Source: Acidimicrobiia bacterium
GTDB lineage: Bacteria > Actinomycetota > Acidimicrobiia > Acidimicrobiales > Poriferisodalaceae
Reading direction: 5' to 3'
Assembly (NCBI GenBank): GCA_026983855.1
Contig: JALSTE010000746.1
Location: 1-6,498, forward strand
DNA length: 6,498 bases
The first letter of the stretch is position 1; each line of letters starts with the position of its first letter. The notes beneath the pieces were generated by a model that was not told the origin of the DNA, ran no database searches, and saw nothing but the letters and a program-made list of their open reading frames with translations. Positions 6,348 to 6,498 of this stretch are shown here, piece after piece. The translations under genes and the position numbers were made by a program.

Positions 6348-6498
6348 GATCACAAAACCTATCCAAAGCCGTCCAATGCCGGTGCCGGGGGTGGTTCCGG
6401 TCGAATCGGGATGGCGGTGGTCCCCCGGCGCCGGTTGTACTGTGGTCAGCGGATCAGCACATCGAACAGGCAACCTGACGGCCGGGAAACCAGGAGTC
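6348..6498. other. Upstream region of the regulator; possible intergenic region to a divergent gene
   Basis: No gene is supported here, although the regulator frame stays open to TTG at 6473. On the - strand, TAGGTT (6361-6356) fits the loose TANNNT -10 pattern of GC-rich bacteria, about 8 bases before GTG 6347, with no recognisable -35. That spacing would allow a leaderless transcript. On the + strand, AGGAG at 6492-6496 has the form of a ribosome binding site for a rightward gene that would start just outside the window. Both readings are tentative. Confidence 0.3.

Overview
This is a GC-rich window (roughly two thirds or more G+C, with strong G/C preference at third codon positions) that uses GTG start codons and carries a large SARP/BTAD-type regulator. 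The aminotransferase most resembles the actinobacterial proteins annotated as DapC. Together these point to a high-GC Gram-positive bacterium (Actinomycetota), possibly one outside the well-studied genera. The lineage is inferred from style and family resemblance only.

Layout. Bases 1-225 are non-coding. They hold a 9-bp GC-rich hairpin (4-34) and a nine-unit degenerate 14-bp tandem repeat (76-201) that ends 24 bp before the first gene. Two + strand genes follow and overlap by 4 bp: a class I/II PLP aminotransferase (226-1413) and a nitrilase-superfamily omega-amidase (1410-2213). A 354-bp gap (2214-2567) separates them from a convergent gene and contains a long imperfect hairpin just after the amidase stop. 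The rest of the window is one very long - strand gene (about 2568-6347). It encodes a multidomain regulator of about 1259 residues: OmpR-type winged helix, BTAD, STAND/AAA-type ATPase, a long helical TPR-like region, and a second, DeoR-like helix-turn-helix at the extreme C-terminus. The last ~150 bp are its upstream region and may also hold the ribosome binding site of a divergent gene beyond the right edge.

How the genes work together. The two + strand genes form a biochemically sensible pair. An aminotransferase using glutamine (or a similar donor) to aminate 2-oxo acids would release 2-oxoglutaramate, which an omega-amidase hydrolyses to 2-oxoglutarate and ammonia, making the transamination irreversible. 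This logic is known from the glutamine transaminase/omega-amidase pathway and methionine salvage. It suggests the aminotransferase is not simply the lysine-pathway enzyme its relatives are often labelled as. The regulator is convergent with this pair, so nothing in the layout shows that it controls them.

No complete new defence or mobile system is visible. The most unusual elements are the 14-bp repeat array in front of the operon and the double-headed regulator with an arginine in place of the Walker A lysine.
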